Below are positions 19,148 through 28,451 of a DNA stretch of 64,000 nt, piece after piece. Within the stretch, counting starts at the first letter, position 1. Each line of letters begins with the position of its first letter. The notes beneath the pieces are model-generated. The model did not search any database, was not told the origin of the DNA, and saw nothing but the letters and a program-made list of their open reading frames with translations. Origin of the DNA: Flavobacteriales bacterium (GTDB lineage: Bacteria; Bacteroidota; Bacteroidia; Flavobacteriales_G; Salibacteraceae); contig JAGQYO010000008.1 in assembly GCA_020435995.1 (NCBI GenBank), positions 32,662 through 96,661 on the forward strand. The letters are read 5' to 3'. A program made the position numbers and the translations under genes.

Positions 19148-20091
19148 AACCTTGCCTTACGACCAGATTTTAAAAAGCTATGTCTTCCACCCGGGCGGCT
19201 CACTTTTGGGGTCAGTCGCGTAATGTTATAGGTGGCATTAATCATAAATGATAAATAAAAATCGTTTTGTTTGGGGTTGCCTCTTGGCGCATCAACCGCC
19301 GACCATCCAGGGTTACTCCCATCGGTGCGATCGGCCATTGCAGCAGCAACTTCACCTTTTGCGGCTCTTATTTGATCGTTGTCAAAATACACGCCGCTGG
19401 CATCATCGAGGTAGTCAGTTAAAGTATATCTAAATGAGGCTTCCATTCCGAGCTTAAACCTATTTGTGATGGCTATGTTTCCTGCCATTCCGAAGGGAAA
19501 TGCGACCGATATTGGGCTATAAATTGGCGGCCCTCCTGGCAATCCTTGGCCTTCCGTACTCAATGGCCTCAGGGGTATTCCATCCGATTTGGGATTGAAA
19601 TAAAATGCTCCTACACCAGCAAATGCAGAAATCTCAAACGGCATACCTCGTTCGCCTTTGGCTCCTTTTATATGATATACGTGCCCTGGTCTACTTCTGA
19701 GAATCCAATATTCAAAAAGTGCAGTAAATTCGTAAATGTCGGTTTGAAAAGAGAGGTTTCTATACCGTCTCGTTTCGTTCTCTGTAAGTTGGTCGCTTCC
19801 ACTTATTTTTCCCTTCAAAAAATGAAGCCTTGCTGAAGTTCTATAGCTGAGGTTATATCGGTATCCTAAGTTAAAGGAAGGTTTGAATTGACTCATTTCG
19901 AGATCCATAAGCCATACTCGGCCATCGCCAGAACCGCCTCCCAACTCACCTAAGTAATTACAGAAGCCAAAACCCCCAATGAGCTCATGTTTATAGGTTT
20001 TCCAACCGTTTTGTTTATCATAGTACTGTGAGTGAACTACTTCGCCCAGCAATACAAAAAATAAAATAAGAATAGAAACTCTAGAATTCAT
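19144..20091 (-). CDS. DUF6089-type outer-membrane protein (copy 1)
   Basis: A 315-residue protein with a signal peptide (cleaved near VVHSQ) and a beta-barrel pattern. Phrases shared with the next gene are GFGFCNYLGELGG, RYRNLSFQ, LSTEGQGLPGGP, YTDYLDDAS-like and ARGNPKQNDFY, showing that the two are tandem paralogues. The C terminus is basic. The family is common in Bacteroidota and has no assigned function. It has a weak -7 element (TATCTTTA) close upstream. Confidence 0.85.
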   Translation of the reverse strand: MNSRVSILILFFVLLGEVVHSQYYDKQNGWKTYKHELIGGFGFCNYLGELGGGSGDGRVWLMDLEMSQFKPSFNLGYRYNLSYRTSARLHFLKGKISGSDQLTENETRRYRNLSFQTDIYEFTALFEYWILRSRPGHVYHIKGAKGERGMPFEISAFAGVGAFYFNPKSDGIPLRPLSTEGQGLPGGPPIYSPISVAFPFGMAGNIAITNRFKLGMEASFRYTLTDYLDDASGVYFDNDQIRAAKGEVAAAMADRTDGSNPGWSAVDAPRGNPKQNDFYLSFMINATYNITRLTPKVSRPGGRHSFLKSGRKARF

Positions 20092-20192
20092 AACTCACCG
20101 TAAAGATATAAGTTGAAAAATTAGTTACGGCGCATTCTCTCGAAAAGTTCTTTTAAATTTATAAAAAGGGATATACGTTTTATAATTGGGGA

Positions 20193-21095
20193 TTATCTCC
20201 CAGATCCCGTTGAAATAATTGAAGGTGTATAAGTTAGGTATAGCATGGCGGAATAATAGAAATCATTGTTTTTTGGGTTTCCTCGAGCTGCACCGGTGCT
20301 TGTTTTACCAGGGTCGCTTTGGTCGCTCTTGTCGCTCAACTCAGCAGCTAAATCTCCTTTTGCCGTTCTCAAAGCTTCTTTGTCATAATATACTGTGCTG
20401 GCATCATCCAAGTAATCCGTGTTGGTGTATCGCGCCGAAAGTGTAGCTCCTAATCTGAACTCCTTGTTGATTTGATAGCAAATCGTCATTCCTACGGGTG
20501 CCGAAATTGCTGTTTTTTTATAGGCAACTGGTCCGCCTGGTAGCCCTTGCCCTTCGGTCGACAAATCCCGTAGGTTTACATTTCCTCTTTTAGGGTTGAA
20601 CCAAAAATAGCCAATACCCATGTGAAGCGAAACACCGAATGGGGAGCCTGGCGTTCCTATGACCCCTGCATGATAAAATGAGTGACCTCTTTGAGCTCTA
20701 ATGATGTGGAGTTCTCCTACAACAGCCAATTCGGTTATTCTTGAATGAAACTGAAGGTTGCGATAATTTCTATCTGAGTTGGTTGTGAACTGATCGTTGC
20801 CCGCTACTTTTCCAAAAAACAGACTGGGGCGAATAGCGAACCACGAGCCGAAATTGTACCTGTATGCAAAATCATAAGCCAGCTTAAATGTTCTGTATTC
20901 TATATCTTTTGGCGATAAAAATTTTGATTTGGTTTCTTTTCCACCAAGTTCGCCTAAGTAATTACTAACTCCAATTCCCAATTCAAATTCATGGCGATAG
21001 AAGTCCCAGTTTTTTCCACCGAAATCCTTCTTTTGGGTAAAGGCATCGGGGGCCATTAAAAGAGAAAAGTAGAATAAAAATGTAATTTTTTTCAT
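20193..21095 (-). CDS. DUF6089-type outer-membrane protein (copy 2)
   Basis: A 300-residue signal-peptide-bearing barrel protein, paralogous to copy 1 along its whole length (YLGELGG, RNYRNLQFH, LSTEGQGLPGGP, ARYTNTDYLDDAS, ARGNPKNNDFY). ATG 21095 is preferred over the in-frame TTG at 21098. It has its own -7 box at 21112-21119 and is transcribed toward copy 1 with a 101-bp gap, so the pair may be partly co-transcribed. Function unknown. Confidence 0.85.
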   Translation of the reverse strand: MKKITFLFYFSLLMAPDAFTQKKDFGGKNWDFYRHEFELGIGVSNYLGELGGKETKSKFLSPKDIEYRTFKLAYDFAYRYNFGSWFAIRPSLFFGKVAGNDQFTTNSDRNYRNLQFHSRITELAVVGELHIIRAQRGHSFYHAGVIGTPGSPFGVSLHMGIGYFWFNPKRGNVNLRDLSTEGQGLPGGPVAYKKTAISAPVGMTICYQINKEFRLGATLSARYTNTDYLDDASTVYYDKEALRTAKGDLAAELSDKSDQSDPGKTSTGAARGNPKNNDFYYSAMLYLTYTPSIISTGSGR

Positions 21096-21111
21096 CAAAT
21101 GAATTGCTGGC

Positions 21112-21119
21112 CAAAATTA
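21112..21119 (-). promoter_or_regulatory. Promoter -7 box (TAATTTTG) for DUF6089 copy 2
   Basis: An exact TAnnTTTG match on the minus strand, 16 bases before the ATG at 21095. Confidence 0.65.
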
Positions 21120-21148
21120 AGTGCAATTAGAACCAATATGAATTTCTT

Positions 21149-23611
21149 TTAATAGGGATCAACGTCAAGGTTAACTCTTGAATTTGAAATGAGTTTTTCC
21201 GAATAAAGGTTTTCGATACAATTTTTCAAGGCCACCTTTTCAAGTGGTTGGTTCATGTTTTTATTGAATTTGATTAGAATATGCTGGATGTACCAATTTC
21301 TGATTCGAGAAATGGAAGGCTTTTCGGGGCCCAATATTTCTGATTTGAGATTTTTTTTAAGCTCATGGACTATTATTTTAGCGTGATCGGCACATACTGA
21401 GTCTACCTTATTTTTTACTGTAATTCTCAGCAAGCGCGTGAATGGTGGATAATGAAATTGGAGTCTGTGGGTGAGCTGCTCCTTGATCATTCCCTTATAG
21501 TTGTGCTGAATAAGTTGTTGAATAACAGTATGGTTAGGATCATAGGTTTGAATAATCACAGTCCCTTTTTTGTGCTTTCTTCCAGCTCTTCCAGAAACCT
21601 GTTCTAATGTTTGAAAAGCCCTTTCAAAGGCCCTGAAATCTGGATAGTGTAACATATCGTCGGCATTTAGAACACCCACCAGACTAACGTTGTCAAAGTC
21701 CAATCCCTTAGTCACCATTTGAGTTCCAACGAGAATATCTATTTCGCCGTTTTCAAAGTCCATGAGTATTTTCTGATAGGCGTTTTTACTTCTGGTGGTA
21801 TCTAAATCAAGGCGTTGAATACTGTTGTTTGGAAAAAGAATCTCCAAATCTTCTTCAATTTTTTCAGTTCCATAACCCAGCATCTGAAGTTCACGGGATC
21901 CACAAGCACTGCAAGTTTGAGGTACGTGGCTGGCAAAACCACAGTAATGGCAGTTGAGTTGGTTTTTGTATTTGTGGTAAGTAAGCGATATATCGCATGA
22001 TTTGCACTCAGGAATCCAACCGCATTGGTTACATTTCAAAAACGGGGAGAATCCCCGCCGGTTTTTAAATAAAATAATTTGCTCTTTTCTTTCAAGTGCC
22101 CCACCAATAGCATGGAAAAGCTCCGGAGTTAGGTGCGATTTAAGTGTTTTTTTCTTTTGGGCCTCAGCGATATTGGCTACCACCATTTCAGGAAGCTGCA
22201 TCTCTCCGTATCTTTTGTTGAGCTGGACATAGGCGTATTTTCCGTTTGTTGCATTGAGGTAGGATTCCATACTTGGTGTGGCCGATCCCAATAAAACCTT
22301 AGCACCTTGATGTTTTGCAAACACGATTGCCGCATCTCTCGCATTATACCTTGGTGAAGGTTCGTGTTGCTTATATGATGTTTCGTGCTCTTCATCTACT
22401 ATCACAAGACCCACATTGGTTATAGGCAAAAGCAAGGTTGAGCGCGCTCCAATTAATACTTTATAGCCCGACTGGTTCAGCGTGTTGTTCCAAATTTCAA
22501 CACGTTCGTTTTCATTGAATTTGGAGTGGTAAACTCCTAAGACTTTGCCCAATCGTTTTTTAATACGGTTGACTAATTGTGTGGTCAATGCGATTTCGGG
22601 AACCAAATACAGAACTGTTTTGCCCTTGGCTAGTTCCTTATTTATAAGGTTGAGGTAGATTTCTGTTTTTCCCGAACTTGTTATACCATGAAGGAGGGCA
22701 ACGTCCTTTTGTTTAAATCCTTCTTCGATTTCTGATGTTGCTTTTAATTGAAATTCATTGAGGGGAGGTGTGATGAGTTCTTCTTTCAGAAAAGGAGAAA
22801 GCCTACCTTCTTCTTTTTCATAGATTTCGAGAATTTCTTTTTGAATTAAACCCTTAAGTTGGGCTAAACTCGAATCCGCTTGTTTGTACAATACCACCTT
22901 TTTTACCTCCCGAGGTTGTTCGGAGTGCCACTTGCTCAACTTGATATAATGAAGCAAAAGTTCCAATTGTTTGGGTGCATTGGTCAGGTCATCAAATTTG
23001 AGTCTAAGTACATCTTCACTTCGGCATTGCTTGGTTAGCCTAACATATTCTTCAATTTTAGGTTTGAATTTGAGCTTGAGGTCTTCTTCGGCAATAGCCA
23101 CCTTCTTTTTGATTAAGGAATTGATGATGGGCATGATGGTCTTTATTGAAAGAATATCAGAAATTTCCTTCAGGGTAAGGTTTTCACTTGAGCTCAATGC
23201 CTCAGCTACAAGAAACTCTTTGTCGTTCAAAACCCGAAAATCGCCGTCAAAATCTGGATGGGGTAATATGATGGTTTCGCTTGACAGTTTGAGCCCCGAA
23301 GGCAAAGCGGCATTATAAACTTCACCTATGGTGCACATATAATATTCCGCAATCCAAGCCCAAAAATTTAGTTGCTCTTCAGTTACTATGGGCTCGGAAT
23401 CGATAACCTCCTCAATGTATTTTGCCTGGTAATGTTCTGGAGCAGTAGAATGAATTTTTGCAATTAGCCCAGAATACAATTTGTTTTTTCCGAATTGAAC
23501 CACAACTCTTGCTCTCTCTTGGGCTACTTCATTATATATCGTTGGAATGCGATAGGTGAATAACTGGGGTAGTGGAAGTGGAATAATAATATCGGCAAAG
23601 AGTGTAGTCAT
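21149..23611 (-). CDS. priA: Primosomal helicase PriA
   Basis: Restarts collapsed replication forks. The 820-residue protein has the N-terminal DNA-binding region starting FADIIIPLPLPQLFTYR, Walker A GITSSGKTE (near residue 310), DEEH box IVDEEHETSYKQ, GSATPSMES, the zinc-binding cysteine cluster (CNQCGWIPECKSC then CHYCGF, CSACGS) and QVSGRAGR. The start is set at ATG 23611, giving MTTLFADII. The longer form from ATG 23635 would have to be translated across an exact TAAATTTG promoter box at 23621-23628, and the shorter N terminus fits known PriA proteins. Confidence 0.95.
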   Translation of the reverse strand: MTTLFADIIIPLPLPQLFTYRIPTIYNEVAQERARVVVQFGKNKLYSGLIAKIHSTAPEHYQAKYIEEVIDSEPIVTEEQLNFWAWIAEYYMCTIGEVYNAALPSGLKLSSETIILPHPDFDGDFRVLNDKEFLVAEALSSSENLTLKEISDILSIKTIMPIINSLIKKKVAIAEEDLKLKFKPKIEEYVRLTKQCRSEDVLRLKFDDLTNAPKQLELLLHYIKLSKWHSEQPREVKKVVLYKQADSSLAQLKGLIQKEILEIYEKEEGRLSPFLKEELITPPLNEFQLKATSEIEEGFKQKDVALLHGITSSGKTEIYLNLINKELAKGKTVLYLVPEIALTTQLVNRIKKRLGKVLGVYHSKFNENERVEIWNNTLNQSGYKVLIGARSTLLLPITNVGLVIVDEEHETSYKQHEPSPRYNARDAAIVFAKHQGAKVLLGSATPSMESYLNATNGKYAYVQLNKRYGEMQLPEMVVANIAEAQKKKTLKSHLTPELFHAIGGALERKEQIILFKNRRGFSPFLKCNQCGWIPECKSCDISLTYHKYKNQLNCHYCGFASHVPQTCSACGSRELQMLGYGTEKIEEDLEILFPNNSIQRLDLDTTRSKNAYQKILMDFENGEIDILVGTQMVTKGLDFDNVSLVGVLNADDMLHYPDFRAFERAFQTLEQVSGRAGRKHKKGTVIIQTYDPNHTVIQQLIQHNYKGMIKEQLTHRLQFHYPPFTRLLRITVKNKVDSVCADHAKIIVHELKKNLKSEILGPEKPSISRIRNWYIQHILIKFNKNMNQPLEKVALKNCIENLYSEKLISNSRVNLDVDPY

Positions 23612-23620
23612 AAGAGTGGG

Positions 23621-23628
23621 CAAATTTA
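23621..23628 (-). promoter_or_regulatory. Promoter -7 box (TAAATTTG) that decides the priA start
   Basis: An exact TAnnTTTG match on the minus strand, 9 bases before ATG 23611 and inside the longer candidate reading frame. It implies a very short leader and rules against the start at 23635. Confidence 0.7.
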
Positions 23629-23695
23629 ATTTCATTTTAAAGGAAAGACATGTAAATGATAAATTGCTTTAGTTTTATTCCTTCACGTAGAGACG

Positions 23696-24931
23696 ATGAA
23701 CAGACTCAAGTTTTTAGGGCCAGGATTGTTATATGCAGGAGCCGCAATTGGTGTTTCTCATTTGGTGCAATCCACCAGAGCTGGTGCTGATTTTGGTTTG
23801 GTTATGATATGGGTAATCGTGCTGGCCAATTTAACCAAATATCCGTTTTTTAGAATGGCGCCACTGTATGCGGGTATTCGTGGTGAGAGCTTGTTGCACG
23901 GGTATTTTGGACTCGGCCGTTGGGCTGTTTGGACTTTTTTGGTGTTAACCATATCAACCATGTTTGCAGTAATTGCGGCTATTACAGTTGTTACGGCTGG
24001 CCTAGCGGAACAAATTTGTGGCTGGCAGATAGAGATGCGGTATTGGGGTGTTATTTTGTTGGCGATATCTACCGGTATTCTGCTTTTCGGCAAGTATGCT
24101 ACCCTCGATCGGTTTATTAAGGTGGTCATTTTGATTTTGAGTGCTACTACTCTTATTGCGTTTTTGATGGCCATAAATATTCCTGACAAAACCGTTGAGA
24201 TTCCCGAGGCTTTCGATTGGTTTAAAAAGGAGCACATATTCTTCTTAATAGCCTTTGTAGGGTGGATGCCTGCCCCAATGGATATTTCTGTTTGGCATTC
24301 GGTGTGGGCCATCGAAAAAAGAGATACAAATCGCAAAGAATTTACTTTAAAGAAATCGCTTTTAGACTTTAATATTGGCTTCGTAGGCACTGTTTTTCTT
24401 GCTATTTGTTTTTTGGTTTTAGGGGCTAAAGTTTTTTATGGATCGGGTCAAGAAATGGCGAGTAGTGGGGTAGCATTTTCTGGTCAACTTATCAATGTTT
24501 ACAGCCAACTATTGGGCAAATGGGCTTACTTTATTATTGCTATTGCCGCATTCACAACCATGTTTAGTACCTGCATTACCTGCCTTGATGCTTTTCCCAG
24601 AGTTGTGAGTGAAAGTTTGGTTAGGGTGCAAGAAAACGAGGAACTCAATAAATTGAAATATTATAAGATGACGTTGATGATATTGGCTATCGGCGCACTT
24701 GGTATCCTATTTTTTTGGCTCCAAAACATGAAGCAAATGGTTGATTTTGCGACAACGGTTTCATTTATCACCACGCCCATTTTAGCATCTTTGAATTATA
24801 TGACCATGAAGAATTTAATCAATACGGGCCAATACAAAATGGGAATCGTAGAGCGAGTCGCTATTTGGCTTGGTTTCGTATTTCTTTACGGCTTTGCTCT
24901 GTATTATGTAGTCCAGAGATTTGTTTTGTAA
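23696..24931 (+). CDS. Nramp-family-like membrane transporter with altered metal site
   Basis: A 411-residue integral membrane protein with about eleven helices and the Nramp opening LGPGLLYAGAAIG. In classical Nramp proteins, TM1 carries DPGN, whose Asp and Asn bind the metal. The aligned position here is GVSH (residues 19-22). The TM6 MPHN-like motif is MPAP (residues 191-194), which keeps the Met. The metal-binding Asp and Asn are therefore absent, so substrate and ion coupling are uncertain. It stands alone, divergent from priA; the nearest promoter-like element is TAGTTTTA. Family membership is clear, transport of Mn or Fe is not. Confidence 0.85.
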   Translation: MNRLKFLGPGLLYAGAAIGVSHLVQSTRAGADFGLVMIWVIVLANLTKYPFFRMAPLYAGIRGESLLHGYFGLGRWAVWTFLVLTISTMFAVIAAITVVTAGLAEQICGWQIEMRYWGVILLAISTGILLFGKYATLDRFIKVVILILSATTLIAFLMAINIPDKTVEIPEAFDWFKKEHIFFLIAFVGWMPAPMDISVWHSVWAIEKRDTNRKEFTLKKSLLDFNIGFVGTVFLAICFLVLGAKVFYGSGQEMASSGVAFSGQLINVYSQLLGKWAYFIIAIAAFTTMFSTCITCLDAFPRVVSESLVRVQENEELNKLKYYKMTLMILAIGALGILFFWLQNMKQMVDFATTVSFITTPILASLNYMTMKNLINTGQYKMGIVERVAIWLGFVFLYGFALYYVVQRFVL

Positions 24932-24941
24932 AAGCAGGTAA

Positions 24942-25706
24942 TTACCAAGGAATTACTTTTAGGCCAATTACCATAGAACGGGCAGATGGTGCAGCACCTG
25001 CAACCCAAAAATCGGTAAGTGCATAATTTGCAAAAACATGAAAATTGCCATAACCTAGTCTCAAAGTAGCTGCTATTTTCCAAGGATTTTGAAGCATTTC
25101 TGATTTCACCAAGTATTGGTGTTTTTGCTCTCCAAGATCGTATTTTGTTTTTTGTTTTCCACTCAATCGGTAAGAGAAAATAGCCCCAAACGCAATATGA
25201 AAGCTCGTGCTGTTTTTTGGGCTTGTGTTAAAGGCTAACAACAAAGGCGCAGTGATATGACCACTTTTCATGTTGTTGTTTTTAAATGAGTGAACCGAAT
25301 CTGTATAGAACATCAAAGAATCATTTTGTTGATACATGATATCACTGCTTCGCAATTGAAAATTGTAGAAATCAAATCCTAAGCCCGAAACAATTTTGAA
25401 ATATTCACCTGCAATTTGAGCGTCACCTTCAAATAAATTCAATCCGAAGTAAAAACTACGTCCATAATCCAAGCGAAGAGATTCATACCCTGGAGGAGGC
25501 GAATCATTTCCATCGTACATCAACGTATTGATTCCTATATCAAACCCTTGCCAGTGTTTGTTTTTGCGCTGTTGCCAATCGTCGAAATCGTAATCTAAAT
25601 CTTTTTTAAGGTTAGTGTCCTCTACTTTATCTCCTGCAGTTGGGTTTTGACTGAATGCGAATGGCGCAATTAACAATGCGGCAATAAGGAATACAATATT
25701 TTTCAT
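24942..25706 (-). CDS. Outer-membrane beta-barrel protein, function unknown
   Basis: A 254-residue protein with a clear signal peptide (cleaved near FAFSQ, residue 20), an acidic linker (residues 25-45) and about eight amphipathic strands ending in VIGLKVIPW, an aromatic C-terminal residue typical of barrels. It has its own -7 box and converges on the transporter gene with a 10-bp gap. No specific family was recognised beyond PorT/OmpA-like barrels. Confidence 0.78.
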   Translation of the reverse strand: MKNIVFLIAALLIAPFAFSQNPTAGDKVEDTNLKKDLDYDFDDWQQRKNKHWQGFDIGINTLMYDGNDSPPPGYESLRLDYGRSFYFGLNLFEGDAQIAGEYFKIVSGLGFDFYNFQLRSSDIMYQQNDSLMFYTDSVHSFKNNNMKSGHITAPLLLAFNTSPKNSTSFHIAFGAIFSYRLSGKQKTKYDLGEQKHQYLVKSEMLQNPWKIAATLRLGYGNFHVFANYALTDFWVAGAAPSARSMVIGLKVIPW

Positions 25707-25727
25707 AATTCTATTTGTCTATATCGC

Positions 25728-25735
25728 CAAAAGTA
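25728..25735 (-). promoter_or_regulatory. Promoter -7 box (TACTTTTG) for the barrel gene
   Basis: An exact TAnnTTTG match on the minus strand, 21 bases before the ATG at 25706. Confidence 0.65.
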
Positions 25736-25826
25736 AATATTACAATCTGCATGGGCAGAAAGAATTTCATTTTTGGAGTCCGATTTATTGTCATTTTTGC
25801 ACCTTATATAAAACGGAGGGAAAAGA

Positions 25827-28451
25827 ATGTTTAGGTTTTTGGTTTTTGGTTCGATATTATTTGGTTTTTCAGGGTTTGGCTTTAGCCAGGCTTCACAAAA
25901 TGAATGGGCACAAGAAGACATAAGCATTGAAGAACTAAGAGCGCAGGAGGAATCTGAAAGAGAAAAAGCAGAGGCCTATGCCATACAAATTGGCGCACCA
26001 CTTGAATATACTACAAGTGATGGAGCTTTTGTTCAACTAGTTGGTTTTCATAGTGATGGAAGTTTAAAATACTATATTACGGATAACCGCAATGCAGCCA
26101 AAACAATTTCTACGAATAAGGTGCATTTGAATGGTGGATTGGGGTTAAACCTCGAAGGACAAAATATGACCATAGCCGAATGGGACGGCGGAGATGTATT
26201 GCAAACGCATACCGAGGTCTCAGGTAGAGTAACCGATAAAGATGGTGCAACAGGGGTGCATTACCACGCTTGTCATGTTGCAGGAACATTGATTGCTCGT
26301 GGAGCATCAACGTCAGCAAAAGGCATGGCACCACAGGCAAAATTGTGGGCCTACGATTGGTACAGCGATGATTCAGAAATGAGATCAGCAGCTTTAAGTG
26401 GCATTTTGGTTTCGAATCATTCGTATGGTACTGTTGCAGGCTGGACTTACAACGGTAGTTGGTCGTGGAGTGGAAATACTTCTATTAGTAGTTCTGAGGA
26501 TTATAAATTCGGTTTTTATGAATTGTCTGCGCAGTATTTTGATGAAACAGCTAGGCTACGTCCAAATTTACTAATCGTTAAGTCGGCAGGTAACGATAGG
26601 GATGATGGTCCGAATCAAACTACGCCAAAAAATGACCCTACTTATGGATCAGTTCATAGCCAAGCATGTGCAAAGAACAACCTTGTTGTGGCCTCCGTGC
26701 AAGACATTACATCGGGCTATTCTGGAATTAATTCGGTTCAGATGTCAACTTATTCGTGCTGGGGACCCACTGATGATGGCCGTATTAAGCCAGATATTTC
26801 TGCCAATGGGGAACGCGTCTATTCTATGTGGGATGGTAAAACTAAAAACTATGAGTACTCGTTAGGAACCAGTATGGCGGCACCAAACGCAGCTGGGTCA
26901 GCTCTTTTAATTCAGCAGCATTACAAAAATGTAAACAATGTTTATGGCAGGTCAGCTACCATAAAAGGATTGATTATTCATACGGCCGATGAGGCTGGAG
27001 GCAATGAAGGGCCAGATTACCGTTTCGGTTGGGGCTTAATGAATACAGCCAAAGCAGTGCAAGCCATTTCGTCGAGCAATGTAGAAATTGAAGAAAAAAC
27101 CCTCACATCAGGAACTAAAAATGATATTAAAGTTTCTGTTAAAGGAAATACTTGGGTGAGAATTACATTATGTTGGACCGACTGGGAAGGAACAGCTCCA
27201 AGTCCTTCGCTTAACCCCACTACTTTAATGCTCGAAAACGACTTGGATGTTCGATTGATTCACTCTGATAACACGACTTACTATCCCTATATATTGAATC
27301 CATCAGTGCCTGCTGCTGCAGCTACCAAGGGAGATAATTTTAGGGATAATGTGGAGCAGATTTATGTTCAAGTTCCTAAGGCTGGTAATTACACTATTAG
27401 AGTAACCCACAAGGGTTGGCTAGTGGGATCAAGTCAACCGTATTCAATCATCTATGAGAATTTTGAACCGCCCAATGACGTGACCTTTACCATGTCTAAA
27501 CGAGATATTTGTAAGGGCGACACCGTATTTTTTGCCAATACTACTCAATTTGCCTTTAACTCTTTGAGATGGGATTTTCAGGGTGGTCATATTCAAAATT
27601 CAACCTCATCAAATCCTTATGTGGTCTATAATTCAACCGGACGATTTGGCGTTAAATTGAATATATTTCAAGGAACTCAGACCTTAGACAATTATGATAG
27701 TGTAAACGTGCATGAGCATCCTGAAGTGACCATTTTGAATAACAAAACGTTTTGTTTACCCAACCTGAAATACGAGACGATTTTGGCCGATGTGCCCACA
27801 GGTAAATGGAATGGATATCCGTGGATGGTTCGAACCGACAGTTGTGTGTTTAGACCAAGTTCGTTGGGTGCAGGAGACTATGGATTGAAATATACATTTA
27901 CCAATTTGTACGGTTGTAAAGGGTCGGATTCTACCACAGTTAAGATTCGAAATTCACCAACTGCTAACTTGTATGTAAATCCAAGGAGCGTATGCCAAGG
28001 GGATACACCATTTCTGCTTACTGGAGGAACACCTACAGGGGGTAGGTATTTGGTGAATTCAAGTTTGATAAACCAATTCGATCCATCTAATTATGCGGTA
28101 GGGAATCATGAGGTGCGCTACGAAATTGAAGATGCAAATGGATGTATTGGATATGGTTTAGATGAGATCTTAGTAGATATTTGTGAAGGCATTGAGGCAG
28201 GAAGCGCAAATGCTGATAAGTTTCAATGCTATCCGAATCCTTTTTCAACTGGAATGAACATTAGGGGAGATTTGAAAGCGGTAACACAGATATCACTCAC
28301 CAATATATTTGGAGAAAAGGTTGCGGAAGTTATTGGTCCATTCAAGTCGAACTCGTGCTTTCTTGAATTAGGAAATTTGCCCATCGGCGTTTATTACTTA
28401 ACCGTAGAGGAGGCAGAAGATTCCTTTATTCAAAAAGTTGTTAGGCAGTAG
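25827..28451 (+). CDS. Secreted S8 (subtilisin-family) serine protease with T9SS sorting domain
   Basis: An 874-residue exported protease. Signal peptide residues 1-20; a propeptide-like acidic stretch to about 100. The catalytic triad is visible as Asp120 (EWDGGD), His147 (HACHVAG, where most subtilases have HGTHVAG) and Ser349 (GTSMAAPN), with the oxyanion Asn256 in SAGND. A P/proprotein-like beta domain follows (about 420-550), then PKD-like segments and a type A sorting domain (CYPNPFSTGMN near residue 805, ending IQKVVRQ). It should be secreted by T9SS and degrade extracellular protein. Its 3' end overlaps the convergent bufC-like gene by 11 bases. Confidence 0.92.
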   Translation: MFRFLVFGSILFGFSGFGFSQASQNEWAQEDISIEELRAQEESEREKAEAYAIQIGAPLEYTTSDGAFVQLVGFHSDGSLKYYITDNRNAAKTISTNKVHLNGGLGLNLEGQNMTIAEWDGGDVLQTHTEVSGRVTDKDGATGVHYHACHVAGTLIARGASTSAKGMAPQAKLWAYDWYSDDSEMRSAALSGILVSNHSYGTVAGWTYNGSWSWSGNTSISSSEDYKFGFYELSAQYFDETARLRPNLLIVKSAGNDRDDGPNQTTPKNDPTYGSVHSQACAKNNLVVASVQDITSGYSGINSVQMSTYSCWGPTDDGRIKPDISANGERVYSMWDGKTKNYEYSLGTSMAAPNAAGSALLIQQHYKNVNNVYGRSATIKGLIIHTADEAGGNEGPDYRFGWGLMNTAKAVQAISSSNVEIEEKTLTSGTKNDIKVSVKGNTWVRITLCWTDWEGTAPSPSLNPTTLMLENDLDVRLIHSDNTTYYPYILNPSVPAAAATKGDNFRDNVEQIYVQVPKAGNYTIRVTHKGWLVGSSQPYSIIYENFEPPNDVTFTMSKRDICKGDTVFFANTTQFAFNSLRWDFQGGHIQNSTSSNPYVVYNSTGRFGVKLNIFQGTQTLDNYDSVNVHEHPEVTILNNKTFCLPNLKYETILADVPTGKWNGYPWMVRTDSCVFRPSSLGAGDYGLKYTFTNLYGCKGSDSTTVKIRNSPTANLYVNPRSVCQGDTPFLLTGGTPTGGRYLVNSSLINQFDPSNYAVGNHEVRYEIEDANGCIGYGLDEILVDICEGIEAGSANADKFQCYPNPFSTGMNIRGDLKAVTQISLTNIFGEKVAEVIGPFKSNSCFLELGNLPIGVYYLTVEEAEDSFIQKVVRQ

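Noticed and set aside
23758..24390. 210-residue minus-strand frame inside the transporter gene
   Set aside because: Antisense shadow of membrane helices; no independent signal.
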